A stretch of 5,740 nucleotides of DNA from Actinomycetes bacterium (GTDB lineage Bacteria; Actinomycetota; Acidimicrobiia; Acidimicrobiales; RAAP-2): positions 1-5,740 of the forward strand of contig JAJZMN010000135.1 in assembly GCA_021850345.1 (NCBI GenBank). Direction: 5' to 3'. Under the pieces are notes generated by a model that was not told where the DNA came from, did no database searches, and saw only the letters and a program-made list of their open reading frames with translations. Shown here one piece after another: positions 1 through 5,104 of the stretch. The translations under genes and the position numbers were made by a program. Numbering within the stretch: position 1 is the first letter of the stretch; each line of letters starts with the position of its first letter.

Positions 1-564
1 CCGCATCGAGGCCAGAAGACCGCGGCGTTCGAGATCGTCGACGTGCTCGGCAGGGCACCCGATGTGCACTGCGTCCCGGTGGGCAACGCCGGAAACATCA
101 CGGCACACTGGCGTGGCTACCTCGAGTACAAGTCCGCCGGGCGATCGACCAGTCTTCCCCGTCTGCTCGGCTTCCAGGCCGCCGGCGCGGCGCCCATCGT
201 CCTCGGGCACCCCGTCGACCACCCCGAGACCATTGCTACCGCCATTCGCATCGGCAATCCGGCAAGCTGGTACTCGGCGACGGCTGCCGCGTCCGAGTCG
301 GGCGGGGAGATCGCGGCGGTCAGCGACGACGAGATCCTTGCCGCGTACCGCATCCTCGCCCAAGAGGAGTCGATCTTCTGCGAAGCTGCCTCCGCGGCGT
401 CGGTCGCGGGCCTGTTGCGCAGCGACATCCCACCGAGTGCGACGGTCGTCTGCATCCTGACGGGCCATGGCCTGAAGGACCCGGACCTCGCGATCAGCCA
501 GATCTCGGTGCCCAAGGTCATCGAGGCCGATCTCGACTCGGTGCTGGCCGAGCTTGGTGTCTGA
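1..564 (+). CDS. thrC: Threonine synthase, C-terminal part (5' end outside window)
   Basis: This is the last 187 codons of a PLP-dependent threonine synthase, which converts O-phospho-L-homoserine to L-threonine and phosphate in the cytoplasm. Frame 1 is open from the first base and ends at TGA 562-564. Visible family signatures are GQKTAAFEI at the start, the PLP-phosphate-binding loop GNAGN (codons 82-96) followed by [11 protein letters not shown], then [30 protein letters not shown], the [13 protein letters not shown] segment and TGHGLKDPD. From memory it follows mycobacterial ThrC nearly collinearly. Most homologues have EPASAAS where this protein has EAASAAS, a mild change. The first ten bases do not fit the frame: the conserved RIE before GQKT reads in frame 2 (bases 2-10) while GQKT reads in frame 1, which suggests a missing G near 8-12 (see findings). 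No thrB follows. Identity is very secure; whether the gene is intact is not. Confidence 0.94.
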   Translation, partial: PHRGQKTAAFEIVDVLGRAPDVHCVPVGNAGNITAHWRGYLEYKSAGRSTSLPRLLGFQAAGAAPIVLGHPVDHPETIATAIRIGNPASWYSATAAASESGGEIAAVSDDEILAAYRILAQEESIFCEAASAASVAGLLRSDIPPSATVVCILTGHGLKDPDLAISQISVPKVIEADLDSVLAELGV

Positions 565-677
565 GGTGCCGCCTAGGACTGCACCACCTGGACTGCACGG
601 CCTTGCCGGATCCCTCTCCGACGATGCCTCTGCCGCCCGGCCTCCCTGCGCTGGGGCCGCGGATGGCGCTGCGCAGG

Positions 678-695
678 TCGAGATCGAGATCGAGG
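678..695. repeat. Three tandem hexamers (TCGAGA, TCGAGA, TCGAGG)
   Basis: Three consecutive 6-bp units at 678-683, 684-689 and 690-695, the last with one change. They lie in the non-coding gap after thrC, immediately before the tandem palindromic boxes. This is probably simple slippage-type sequence; no function is claimed. Confidence 0.6.
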
Positions 696-700
696 TGCGC

Positions 701-744
701 GCCTACCCGTCGCGAAGGGAGATGTGCCTACCCGTCGCGAGGGA
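701..744. repeat. Two tandem near-palindromic boxes, possible operator pair
   Basis: GCCTACCCGTCGCGAAGGGA (701-720) is repeated as GCCTACCCGTCGCGAGGGA (726-744), differing by loss of one A. The copies start 25 bp apart and are separated by GATGT. Each has a dyad around TCGCGA: in copy 1, CCC-G-TCGCGA-A-GGG (706-719) is symmetric at 12 of 14 positions; copy 2 (731-743) keeps CCC, TCGCGA and GGG with one base fewer. Paired dyads in a promoter-upstream gap are what binding sites for a dimeric regulator look like, but they sit more than 110 bp from the proposed rho -35, and no regulator is encoded nearby. They could equally be a small local duplication or a copy of a dispersed repeat. The repeat itself is certain; the role is not known. 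Confidence 0.6.
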
Positions 745-811
745 ATGAACCTGCGCTCCGGTGCGTTCAACGGTGTAGTGGTCGACTGAGCGACAGCCAC
801 GGCGAGTTCGT

Positions 812-838
812 CGGCGAGCCCGGTACACGGGTTCACCG
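812..838 (+). terminator. Stem-loop after thrC, possible weak terminator
   Basis: GAGCCCG (816-822) pairs with CGGGTTC (828-834), one pair being G-T, around loop GTACA. The stem continues after one C-A mismatch with CGG (812-814) against CCG (836-838). It stands between thrC and the rho promoter, where a terminator would be expected. No T-rich tract follows, so it is not a standard intrinsic terminator; it could be a 3'-end stabilising hairpin or chance in GC-rich DNA. Confidence 0.3.
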
Positions 839-857
839 CCGCCCTCGGAGGGGGTGT

Positions 858-886
858 TTGCCGCACCTCGGGGCAACCGCTAGGAT
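858..886 (+). promoter_or_regulatory. Sigma-70-type promoter for the rho operon
   Basis: TTGCCG (858-863) and TAGGAT (881-886) are separated by exactly 17 bp. TAGGAT is a common actinobacterial form of the -10 box and TTGCCG matches four of six bases of TTGACA. Transcription would start near 891-895, giving a rho leader of about 170 nt. The spacer carries a short dyad, TTGCC (858-862) and GGCAA (872-876), partly covering the -35, and GGGCAACCGC (871-880) recurs as GGGCAACGGC 30 bp later (901-910). This is the best promoter-like match I see in the gap; the start site itself is inferred. Confidence 0.6.
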
Positions 887-981
887 GTTGGCATCCCACC
901 GGGCAACGGCGCACTGGTCGCCTGGCCCGAGGCCGGTCCCGACCCGTTGCTCCACCGGTGGTACGCGGCAGCAGACCAGCG

Positions 982-1053
982 ATGCTCGTCCTCACTACCG
1001 CGTTCCGATCTCGCGCAGCGCGTGGTCCACCACGGCTGTCGCGACCCGCATGA
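982..1053 (+). CDS. Possible 23-aa leader peptide ahead of rho
   Basis: ATG 982 opens a 23-codon ORF ending at TGA 1051-1053, 12 nt before the rho ATG. The peptide begins MLVLTTAFRSRAARG and ends PPRLSRPA; it is basic and has five arginines. I recognise no family, and no run of one amino acid points to a classical amino-acid attenuator. There is no clear Shine-Dalgarno before ATG 982; an in-frame GTG at 958 is an alternative start, also without one. Interest comes from position: the ORF runs right through the 1011-1044 hairpin, so ribosomes translating it would melt the hairpin and finish beside the rho ribosome binding site. It could well be a chance ORF. Confidence 0.22.
   Translation: MLVLTTAFRSRAARGPPRLSRPA
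1011..1044 (+). promoter_or_regulatory. Strong hairpin in the rho leader
   Basis: TCGCG-CAGC-(G)-CGTGG (1011-1025) pairs with CCACG-GCTG-(T)-CGCGA (1030-1044): 14 Watson-Crick pairs, 12 of them G-C apart from T-A or A-T at 1011, 1017 and 1023, loop TCCA, and single-base bulges at G1020 and T1039. No T tract follows, so it is not an ordinary intrinsic terminator. It ends 12 nt before the rho Shine-Dalgarno and lies inside the possible leader ORF. Plausible roles are a pause or attenuation element, a block to Rho loading or ribosome access, or an RNA-stability element. The pairing is read directly from the bases; the function is inferred. Confidence 0.6.
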
Positions 1054-1065
1054 GATAGGAGACCG

Positions 1066-2862
1066 ATGACTGCGGAACAGCAGCTCGAACGGTCAGTGCT
1101 CGAAGGCAAGGAGCGAGACGAGCTCCAGGCGATCGCGCAGGCGATGTCGCTCAAGACGACGTCGCGGACGAAGAAGGCCGACATCATCGACCGCATCCTC
1201 GAGGCGACCGGCGTGAGCGACGGCGCGCCCGCGCCGGCGACGAACGGTCATGGCAAGAAGGCGGCCGCAGGGGACGTACGCGCGAACGGCCACGAGACGA
1301 GCCACGAGACGAACGGTCACGGCGCACGCGGCGGCACTGAGGGGGCGGTCGTGGCGGCATCGTCGTCCGACGGCGCGGCACCCGACGGCGCGGCACCCGG
1401 CGGCGCGGCACCTGGCGGCGCGGCACCCGAGGAGACCAGGGCCGACGGCGGCGTAGCCCGTCGCAGCTCGGTGGCCGATGGCTCCGGAGATGCGACCACC
1501 ACCTTCACCGCGGCGCCCCCCCAGGGGGCGCAAGAGCCGGCGCAAGTGAGCGGCGCCCGACCGGGTGCACGCCCGCAGGCGCGCCACGCGCAAGGCGCCC
1601 AGCCGGGCAACACCGAGGCGGGCAACCGCCGGGGACGCCGCCGCCGGGGCAGGGACCGCGGGGTCGGGGGCGCAGAGCGCGACCTCCAGGGATCGGCCGG
1701 TCCCGACGTCCCCTACCAGGGCGAGCTCGTCGAGGTCCGGGGTCTCCTCGACCTGCGCGACGAGGGCTACGGCTTCTTGCGCTGCGACGGGTACCTGCCG
1801 TCTCCGAAGGACATCTACGTCTCGATCAGCCAGGCACGCCGCTTCGCGTTGCGAAGGGGCGACTACGTGGAGGGCGCGAGCCGCCCGGCCTCGAGCAATG
1901 AGAAATACCCGGCGCTCGTCCGCATCGACAAGGTGTCGGGCCTCGACCCCGAAGTGGCGCGGGCGAGGCCTCGGTTCGAGGACCTCACCCCGCTCTTTCC
2001 CGACTCGAAGCTGAAGCTCGAGATGCCCGGCGCCAAGGAGAACGTGACGGCGCGCATCGTCGATCTGCTCTCACCGATCGGCAAGGGGCAGCGTGGACTG
2101 ATCGTCTCGCCCCCCAAGGCCGGGAAGACGACGGTGATGAAGCAGATTGCTCATTCGATCGAGGCGAACAACCCCGAGGTGCACCTCATGGTCCTGCTCG
2201 TCGACGAGCGGCCCGAAGAGGTCACCGACATGCGCCGATCAGTGAACGGTGAAGTGGTCGCGTCGACCTTCGACCGACCCTCCGACGAGCATACGGCGGT
2301 CGCCGAGCTCGCGATCGAGCGGGCCAAGCGTCTCGTCGAGCAGGGCCGTGACGTCGTCATCATTCTCGACGGCATCACCCGTCTCGCTCGCGCCTACAAC
2401 CTCGCCCAGCCGGCGACCGGCCGGATCATGTCCGGTGGTGTCGACTCGGGTGCGCTCTACCCACCGAAGAAGTTCTTCGGCGCCGCGCGGAACATCGAGG
2501 AGGGTGGCTCGCTCACGATCCTCGCTACGGCGCTCGTCGAGACCGGCTCGAAGATGGACGAGGTCATCTTCGAGGAGTTCAAGGGCACCGGCAACATGGA
2601 GCTCCGGCTGGACCGTCGCCTCGCCGAACGCCGCCTGTACCCGTCGATCGACGTGAACGCGAGCTCCACCCGGCACGAAGAGCTGCTCTTCGACCGGGGT
2701 GAGCTCCAGCAGGTCTGGAAGCTCCGCCGGGTGCTGAACGCCCTGGCCAACGAGGGCAACGCGGCCGCGGGCCTCGAACTGCTCATGGACAAGCTCCGGA
2801 CCACGAAGAGCAACGCAGAATTCCTGGCGGAGATCGCCAAGGGCCCGACCCCCGGCAACTGA
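1066..2862 (+). CDS. rho: Transcription termination factor Rho
   Basis: A hexameric RNA-dependent ATPase/translocase that ends transcription; 598 aa, near the 602 aa of M. tuberculosis Rho and much longer than the 419 aa of E. coli because of an N-terminal insertion. Residues 1-50 form the helical Rho N-terminal domain ([20 protein letters not shown]). Residues about 52-215 are low-complexity G/A/P/N/H, with pentapeptides [10 protein letters not shown] (102-121) and an arginine cluster [10 protein letters not shown] (from 187). Residues about 219-292 are the OB-fold RNA-binding domain ([24 protein letters not shown]). The motor has Walker A PPKAGKT (349-355), [10 protein letters not shown], Walker B VVIILD ending at D435, Q-loop [21 protein letters not shown]-loop GSKMDE and [15 protein letters not shown]436 replaces the serine corresponding to E. 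coli S266. ATG 1066 is preceded by AGGAG at a short 4-nt spacing. It leads the operon and is probably driven by the 858-886 promoter. Confidence 0.98.
   Translation: MTAEQQLERSVLEGKERDELQAIAQAMSLKTTSRTKKADIIDRILEATGVSDGAPAPATNGHGKKAAAGDVRANGHETSHETNGHGARGGTEGAVVAASSSDGAAPDGAAPGGAAPGGAAPEETRADGGVARRSSVADGSGDATTTFTAAPPQGAQEPAQVSGARPGARPQARHAQGAQPGNTEAGNRRGRRRRGRDRGVGGAERDLQGSAGPDVPYQGELVEVRGLLDLRDEGYGFLRCDGYLPSPKDIYVSISQARRFALRRGDYVEGASRPASSNEKYPALVRIDKVSGLDPEVARARPRFEDLTPLFPDSKLKLEMPGAKENVTARIVDLLSPIGKGQRGLIVSPPKAGKTTVMKQIAHSIEANNPEVHLMVLLVDERPEEVTDMRRSVNGEVVASTFDRPSDEHTAVAELAIERAKRLVEQGRDVVIILDGITRLARAYNLAQPATGRIMSGGVDSGALYPPKKFFGAARNIEEGGSLTILATALVETGSKMDEVIFEEFKGTGNMELRLDRRLAERRLYPSIDVNASSTRHEELLFDRGELQQVWKLRRVLNALANEGNAAAGLELLMDKLRTTKSNAEFLAEIAKGPTPGN
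1290..1313. repeat. 12-bp tandem duplication in rho
   Basis: CCACGAGACGAG (1290-1301) is followed directly by CCACGAGACGAA (1302-1313), encoding the HET-S-HET-N stretch within the disordered insertion of Rho. The motif Asn-Gly-His recurs around it (three NGH within about 30 codons), so this histidine-containing segment looks built by local duplication. Confidence 0.6.
1369..1428. repeat. Four 15-bp tandem repeats in rho ([10 protein letters not shown])
   Basis: Units at 1369-1383, 1384-1398, 1399-1413 and 1414-1428 share the form GRCGGCGCGGCACCY; the first two are identical and the last two differ from each other by one base. They encode pentapeptides [20 protein letters not shown] (residues 102-121) in the disordered N-terminal insertion. 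A unit of 15 bp keeps frame on gain or loss, so copy number can vary between strains without breaking the gene. Confidence 0.85.
1513..1531. repeat. C7-A-G5 run forming a perfect hairpin within rho
   Basis: GCGCCCCC (1513-1520) pairs perfectly with GGGGGCGC (1524-1531) around a 3-nt loop, within a run of seven C (1516-1522), one A and five G. It is read as Ala-Pro-Pro-Gln-Gly-Ala near residues 150-155 of Rho, still in the disordered insertion. Such a tract is prone to replication slippage and to sequencing error, but the frame is intact across it here. Confidence 0.7.
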
Positions 2863-2888
2863 CGCGTCGCCGGTTCGAGGAGGACACG

Positions 2889-3116
2889 ATGAAGGCAGAC
2901 ATCCATCCAACGTACGCAGAGGCGACCGTGCACTGCTCGTGCGGGAATGCGTTCACCACCCGCTCGACGAAGGGTGACCTGCACGTCGAGCTGTGCAACG
3001 AGTGCCACCCGTTCTTCACCGGCAAGCAGAAGCTCGTGGACTCCGGTGGCCGCGTCGAGCGGTTCCAGCGCCGGTACGGGCGGCGCACCGCCAAGAGCGC
3101 CCCGCCCAAGAGCTGA
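2889..3116 (+). CDS. rpmE: 50S ribosomal protein L31, zinc-binding (C+) type
   Basis: A 75-aa protein of the large ribosomal subunit that helps bridge the two subunits. The start MKADIHPTY and the middle [20 protein letters not shown] are typical of bacterial L31. Four cysteines, C16-x-C18 and C36-x-x-C39, mark the zinc-binding C+ form rather than the C- form that replaces it under zinc limitation in many actinobacteria. The end [11 protein letters not shown] is basic, followed by a short variable tail. It starts 26 nt after the rho stop with a very strong Shine-Dalgarno GAGGAGGA (2877-2884) and so may be translated more strongly than its neighbours. The rho-rpmE-prfA neighbourhood is the usual actinobacterial context. 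Length and motifs are complete. Confidence 0.97.
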   Translation: MKADIHPTYAEATVHCSCGNAFTTRSTKGDLHVELCNECHPFFTGKQKLVDSGGRVERFQRRYGRRTAKSAPPKS

Positions 3117-3117
3117 G

Positions 3118-3133
3118 CCCGCCCGACGGCGGG
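3118..3133 (+). promoter_or_regulatory. Hairpin in the rpmE-prfA gap covering the prfA ribosome binding site
   Basis: CCCGCC (3118-3123) pairs perfectly with GGCGGG (3128-3133) around loop CGAC. It begins two bases after the rpmE stop codon (3114-3116). The 3' arm plus A3134 is the only purine-rich Shine-Dalgarno-like sequence before prfA, so folding would hide the prfA ribosome binding site. No T tract follows, arguing against termination. It may tune prfA translation, or a ribosome terminating on rpmE may open it. Confidence 0.5.
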
Positions 3134-3147
3134 ACACGCTGACCGCC

Positions 3148-4233
3148 GTGCCAGCAGATCCTTCACGCGACGCGCGCCTCGACGCCCTCGAGCAGGAGCT
3201 CGACGACGTCGAGGCAGCGCTCGCCGACCCATCGACCGCCGCGGAACCGGCGCGCCTGCGTGAGCTCTCGCGCCGCCACAAAGAGCTTGGCGAGGTCGTC
3301 GCCGCATGGCGCGACCTGCGCCGCGCACGGGGCGACCTCGAAACCGCTCGCGAGATGGCCGACGAGTCCAGCGGCGACGACCGCGACGTCATGCAGGCGG
3401 AGGTGGACGCTGCCGAGAGAGCCATCGCCGCACTGGAGCAGCGCTTGAGCCTCCTCTTGCTGCCCAAGGACCCGAACGACGGACGCAATGTCATCGTCGA
3501 GATCCGCGGCGCCGAGGGCGGCGAGGAGGCGAACCTGTTCGCGCGCGACCTCTTCGAGATGTACACCCGCTACGCCGCGCACCGTGGATGGCACGTGGAG
3601 CTGCTCTCGCAGAGCGAGTCCGACCGCGGTGGTCTGAACGAAGTGGTCTTTGCCGTGAAGGGCGCCGATGCGTGGAGGCGCCTCGAGCACGAGGCCGGTC
3701 CCCATCGCGTCCAGCGCGTGCCAGTGACCGAGTCCAAGGGCCGCGTCCACACCTCGTCTGCGACCGTCATGGTGCTTCCCGAGGCCGACGAGGTCGACGT
3801 GACGATCGACCCCGGTGACCTGAAGATCGACGTCTACCGTTCGACGGGCCCTGGCGGCCAGTCGGTGAACACCACCGACTCTGCGGTGCGCATCACGCAT
3901 GTGCCAACCGGCATCGTCGTTGCGATGCAAGACGAGAAGAGCCAGATCCAGAACCGCGCGAAGGCGATGACGGTCCTGCGGGCACGGCTCTTGAAGACTG
4001 AGCAGGATCGGCGCAGCTCCGAGCTCGCCGCGCAGCGAAAGAGCCAGGTGGGCGGCGGGGGTCGAAGCGAGAAGATCCGGACCTACAACTTCAAGGAGAA
4101 CCGAGTCACCGATCACCGGCTGAACTTGACCCTCTACAAGCTCGACCAGGTGCTCGGCGGTGATTTGGACGAGCTCACCGATGCGCTCATGGCAGACAAG
4201 CGCGCGAAGCAGCTGGCAGGGGACGAGTCGTGA
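3148..4233 (+). CDS. prfA: Peptide chain release factor 1 (RF1)
   Basis: Class I release factor that recognises UAA and UAG and releases the finished protein; 361 aa from GTG 3148, close to the family's usual 360. The N-terminal third is charged and helical (domain 1), followed by VEIRGAEGGEEANLFARDLFEMY. The codon-recognition tripeptide P192-V193-T194 in RVPVTESKGRVHTS is the RF1 PxT motif (RF2 has SPF), which settles RF1 over RF2. The peptide-release motif G236-G237-Q238 lies in GPGGQSVNTTDSAVRITH. The C-terminal NFKENRVTDHR is also typical. Start: GTG 3148 fits the family length but is 13 nt from the nearest purine-rich GGCGGGA; CTG 3139 in the same frame is only 4 nt from it and would add three residues. 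The frame is open farther upstream, but that part reads as a shadow of rpmE. Its stop is TGA, so it does not depend on RF1 itself. Confidence 0.96.
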   Translation: MPADPSRDARLDALEQELDDVEAALADPSTAAEPARLRELSRRHKELGEVVAAWRDLRRARGDLETAREMADESSGDDRDVMQAEVDAAERAIAALEQRLSLLLLPKDPNDGRNVIVEIRGAEGGEEANLFARDLFEMYTRYAAHRGWHVELLSQSESDRGGLNEVVFAVKGADAWRRLEHEAGPHRVQRVPVTESKGRVHTSSATVMVLPEADEVDVTIDPGDLKIDVYRSTGPGGQSVNTTDSAVRITHVPTGIVVAMQDEKSQIQNRAKAMTVLRARLLKTEQDRRSSELAAQRKSQVGGGGRSEKIRTYNFKENRVTDHRLNLTLYKLDQVLGGDLDELTDALMADKRAKQLAGDES

Positions 4234-4243
4234 GGGCCGAGAT

Positions 4244-5104
4244 GTGAGCGCGACGCGCGCCGAGATGCATGACCTGCTGGCGTCCCGTCTCGGCTCGCCC
4301 CAGGAGTCTCGCTGGATGCTCGAAGAGATCCTCGGCCGCTGCCACCCCGAGAGTGCACCGATCGACGACGCGAGCCGCACGGCGCTCGAGACGATGGTGG
4401 CGCGACGCGAGGCGGGGGAGCCGCTTCAATACGTGCTGGGCGCATGGGCCTTCCGCAGTCTCGACCTCGAGGTCGATGCTCGCGCCCTCATCCCGCGCCC
4501 CGAGACCGAGCAGGTGGTCGAGACGGCGCTCGGCGAGCTCCATGATGCGGCCGGTCCCGTCGCGGTCGATCTCGGCACCGGCACGGGCGCGATCGCGCTC
4601 TCGCTGGCCGTCGAGCTCGGAACGGCGCGCCCCGACCTCGAAGTCTGGGCGACCGACGCCGACCCCGGTGCGCTCGAGCTCGCCGAGCGCAACCGTGCCC
4701 GCGTCGCGGTGTCGGCTCCCGAGGCCCGACTTGTCCGCCTGGCGCGTGGGTGGTGGTTCGACGCGTTGCCCGCCGACCGGCGCGGCCGACTCGACCTCGT
4801 CGTCGCGAACCCGCCGTACGTGAGCGAGGACGAGTGGGAGATGCTCGACCAAGAGGTCCGATGCGAGCCCTACGGGGCACTCGTGTCCGGGCCCGGCAGG
4901 GACGGGACGCCGGGCTTCGCGGACGTCGAGACGATCGTGCACGCCGCGGGTGACTGGCTCACCGGCGGCGGCGTGCTCGTCGTCGAGCTCAGCCCGCCAC
5001 AGGCCGGCGCCGCGTTCCGGCTCGCTCAGCGCTGCGGGTACCAGTCGGCGAGGATCGACCAGGACCTCGCTGGCCGCGACCGCATGCTCGTGGCACGACG
5101 GTGA
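4244..5104 (+). CDS. prmC: Release factor glutamine N5-methyltransferase PrmC (HemK)
   Basis: SAM-dependent enzyme that methylates the glutamine of the GGQ motif in RF1 and RF2, speeding peptide release; its substrate RF1 is encoded immediately upstream. 286 aa, normal for the family. The N-terminal helical domain (about 1-75) is followed by the family signature EPLQYVLGAWAF and LIPRPETEQVVE. The SAM-binding loop is D109-L-G-T-G-T-G115, and the catalytic N189-P-P-Y192 in VVANPPYVSEDEW positions the target glutamine. GTG 4244 was chosen because it is 10 nt after the prfA stop and preceded by GAGGG (4232-4236) at 7 nt, and gives the right length; ATG 4265 (MHDLLA) is a weaker alternative. Upstream in-frame codons are a shadow of prfA. 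The old name hemK came from an incorrect link with haem synthesis. Confidence 0.96.
   Translation: MSATRAEMHDLLASRLGSPQESRWMLEEILGRCHPESAPIDDASRTALETMVARREAGEPLQYVLGAWAFRSLDLEVDARALIPRPETEQVVETALGELHDAAGPVAVDLGTGTGAIALSLAVELGTARPDLEVWATDADPGALELAERNRARVAVSAPEARLVRLARGWWFDALPADRRGRLDLVVANPPYVSEDEWEMLDQEVRCEPYGALVSGPGRDGTPGFADVETIVHAAGDWLTGGGVLVVELSPPQAGAAFRLAQRCGYQSARIDQDLAGRDRMLVARR

Larger units (their letters stand above)
565..857. other. Intergenic region between thrC and the rho promoter, no credible gene
   Basis: About 290 bases without a supportable coding region. Open frames exist on both strands, but they are arginine/proline-rich, match no family I know, have no good ribosome binding site, and are what high GC content produces by chance. 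The stretch holds a short direct repeat GGACTGCAC (577-585 and 590-598), a TCGAGA-type hexamer triplet (678-695), two tandem near-palindromic boxes (701-744), a weak imperfect hairpin (778-800: GTGGTCG against CGA and CCAC with a 3-nt bulge) and a better hairpin (812-838). In Mycobacterium thrB occupies this place; here there is no homoserine kinase or remnant of one. Confidence 0.7.
893..1065 (+). promoter_or_regulatory. Predicted rho 5' leader
   Basis: The roughly 170 nt between the predicted transcription start and the rho ATG are longer than a simple ribosome binding leader needs. They hold a 10-bp palindrome CCACCGGTGG (952-961), a pyrimidine-rich, G-poor stretch (about 984-1010) that could serve as a Rho loading site, a candidate short ORF (982-1053) and a strong hairpin (1011-1044) ending 12 nt before the Shine-Dalgarno AGGAG (1057-1061). 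In E. coli rho is autoregulated by termination in its own leader; a comparable attenuator here is inference from layout, not demonstrated. Confidence 0.45.

Noticed and set aside
554..748. 64-codon + strand frame overlapping the thrC end
   Set aside because: No ribosome binding site, no recognisable protein, and it runs through the repeat boxes. Looked at as a possible thrB remnant; no GHMP kinase motif is present.
761..834. GTTCAAC and GGGTTCAC considered as tRNA T-arms or an attachment site
   Set aside because: No cloverleaf can be built around them and no integrase or direct-repeat partner is present.
842..859. CCCTC-G-GAGGG followed by GGGTGTTT, considered as an intrinsic terminator
   Set aside because: The loop is only one base and the following tract has just a few T; too weak to call.
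952..961. Perfect 10-bp palindrome CCACCGGTGG in the rho leader
   Set aside because: Short GC palindromes like this arise often by chance at this base composition; noted in the leader entry but not claimed as a site.
603..1058. 151-codon open frame on the + strand in the gap
   Set aside because: Arginine/proline-rich without family resemblance or ribosome binding site, and it crosses the promoter and hairpins.
573..1196. 207-codon open frame on the - strand across the thrC-rho gap
   Set aside because: Arginine-rich low-complexity product with no recognisable motif, it overlaps the rho start and promoter, and all neighbours run on the + strand; a GC-driven chance frame.
2947..3147. Upstream extension of the prfA frame into rpmE
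   Set aside because: The extra 67 residues are an out-of-frame reading of rpmE and would make RF1 far longer than its family.
2457..3566. Long - strand open frame (369 codons)
   Set aside because: Antisense shadow of rho, rpmE and prfA; serine/arginine-rich composition typical of reverse frames in high-GC DNA.
3163..4380. 405-codon - strand open frame antisense to prfA
   Set aside because: It lies opposite a well-conserved RF1 gene with PVT and GGQ motifs; its product has no recognisable domain.
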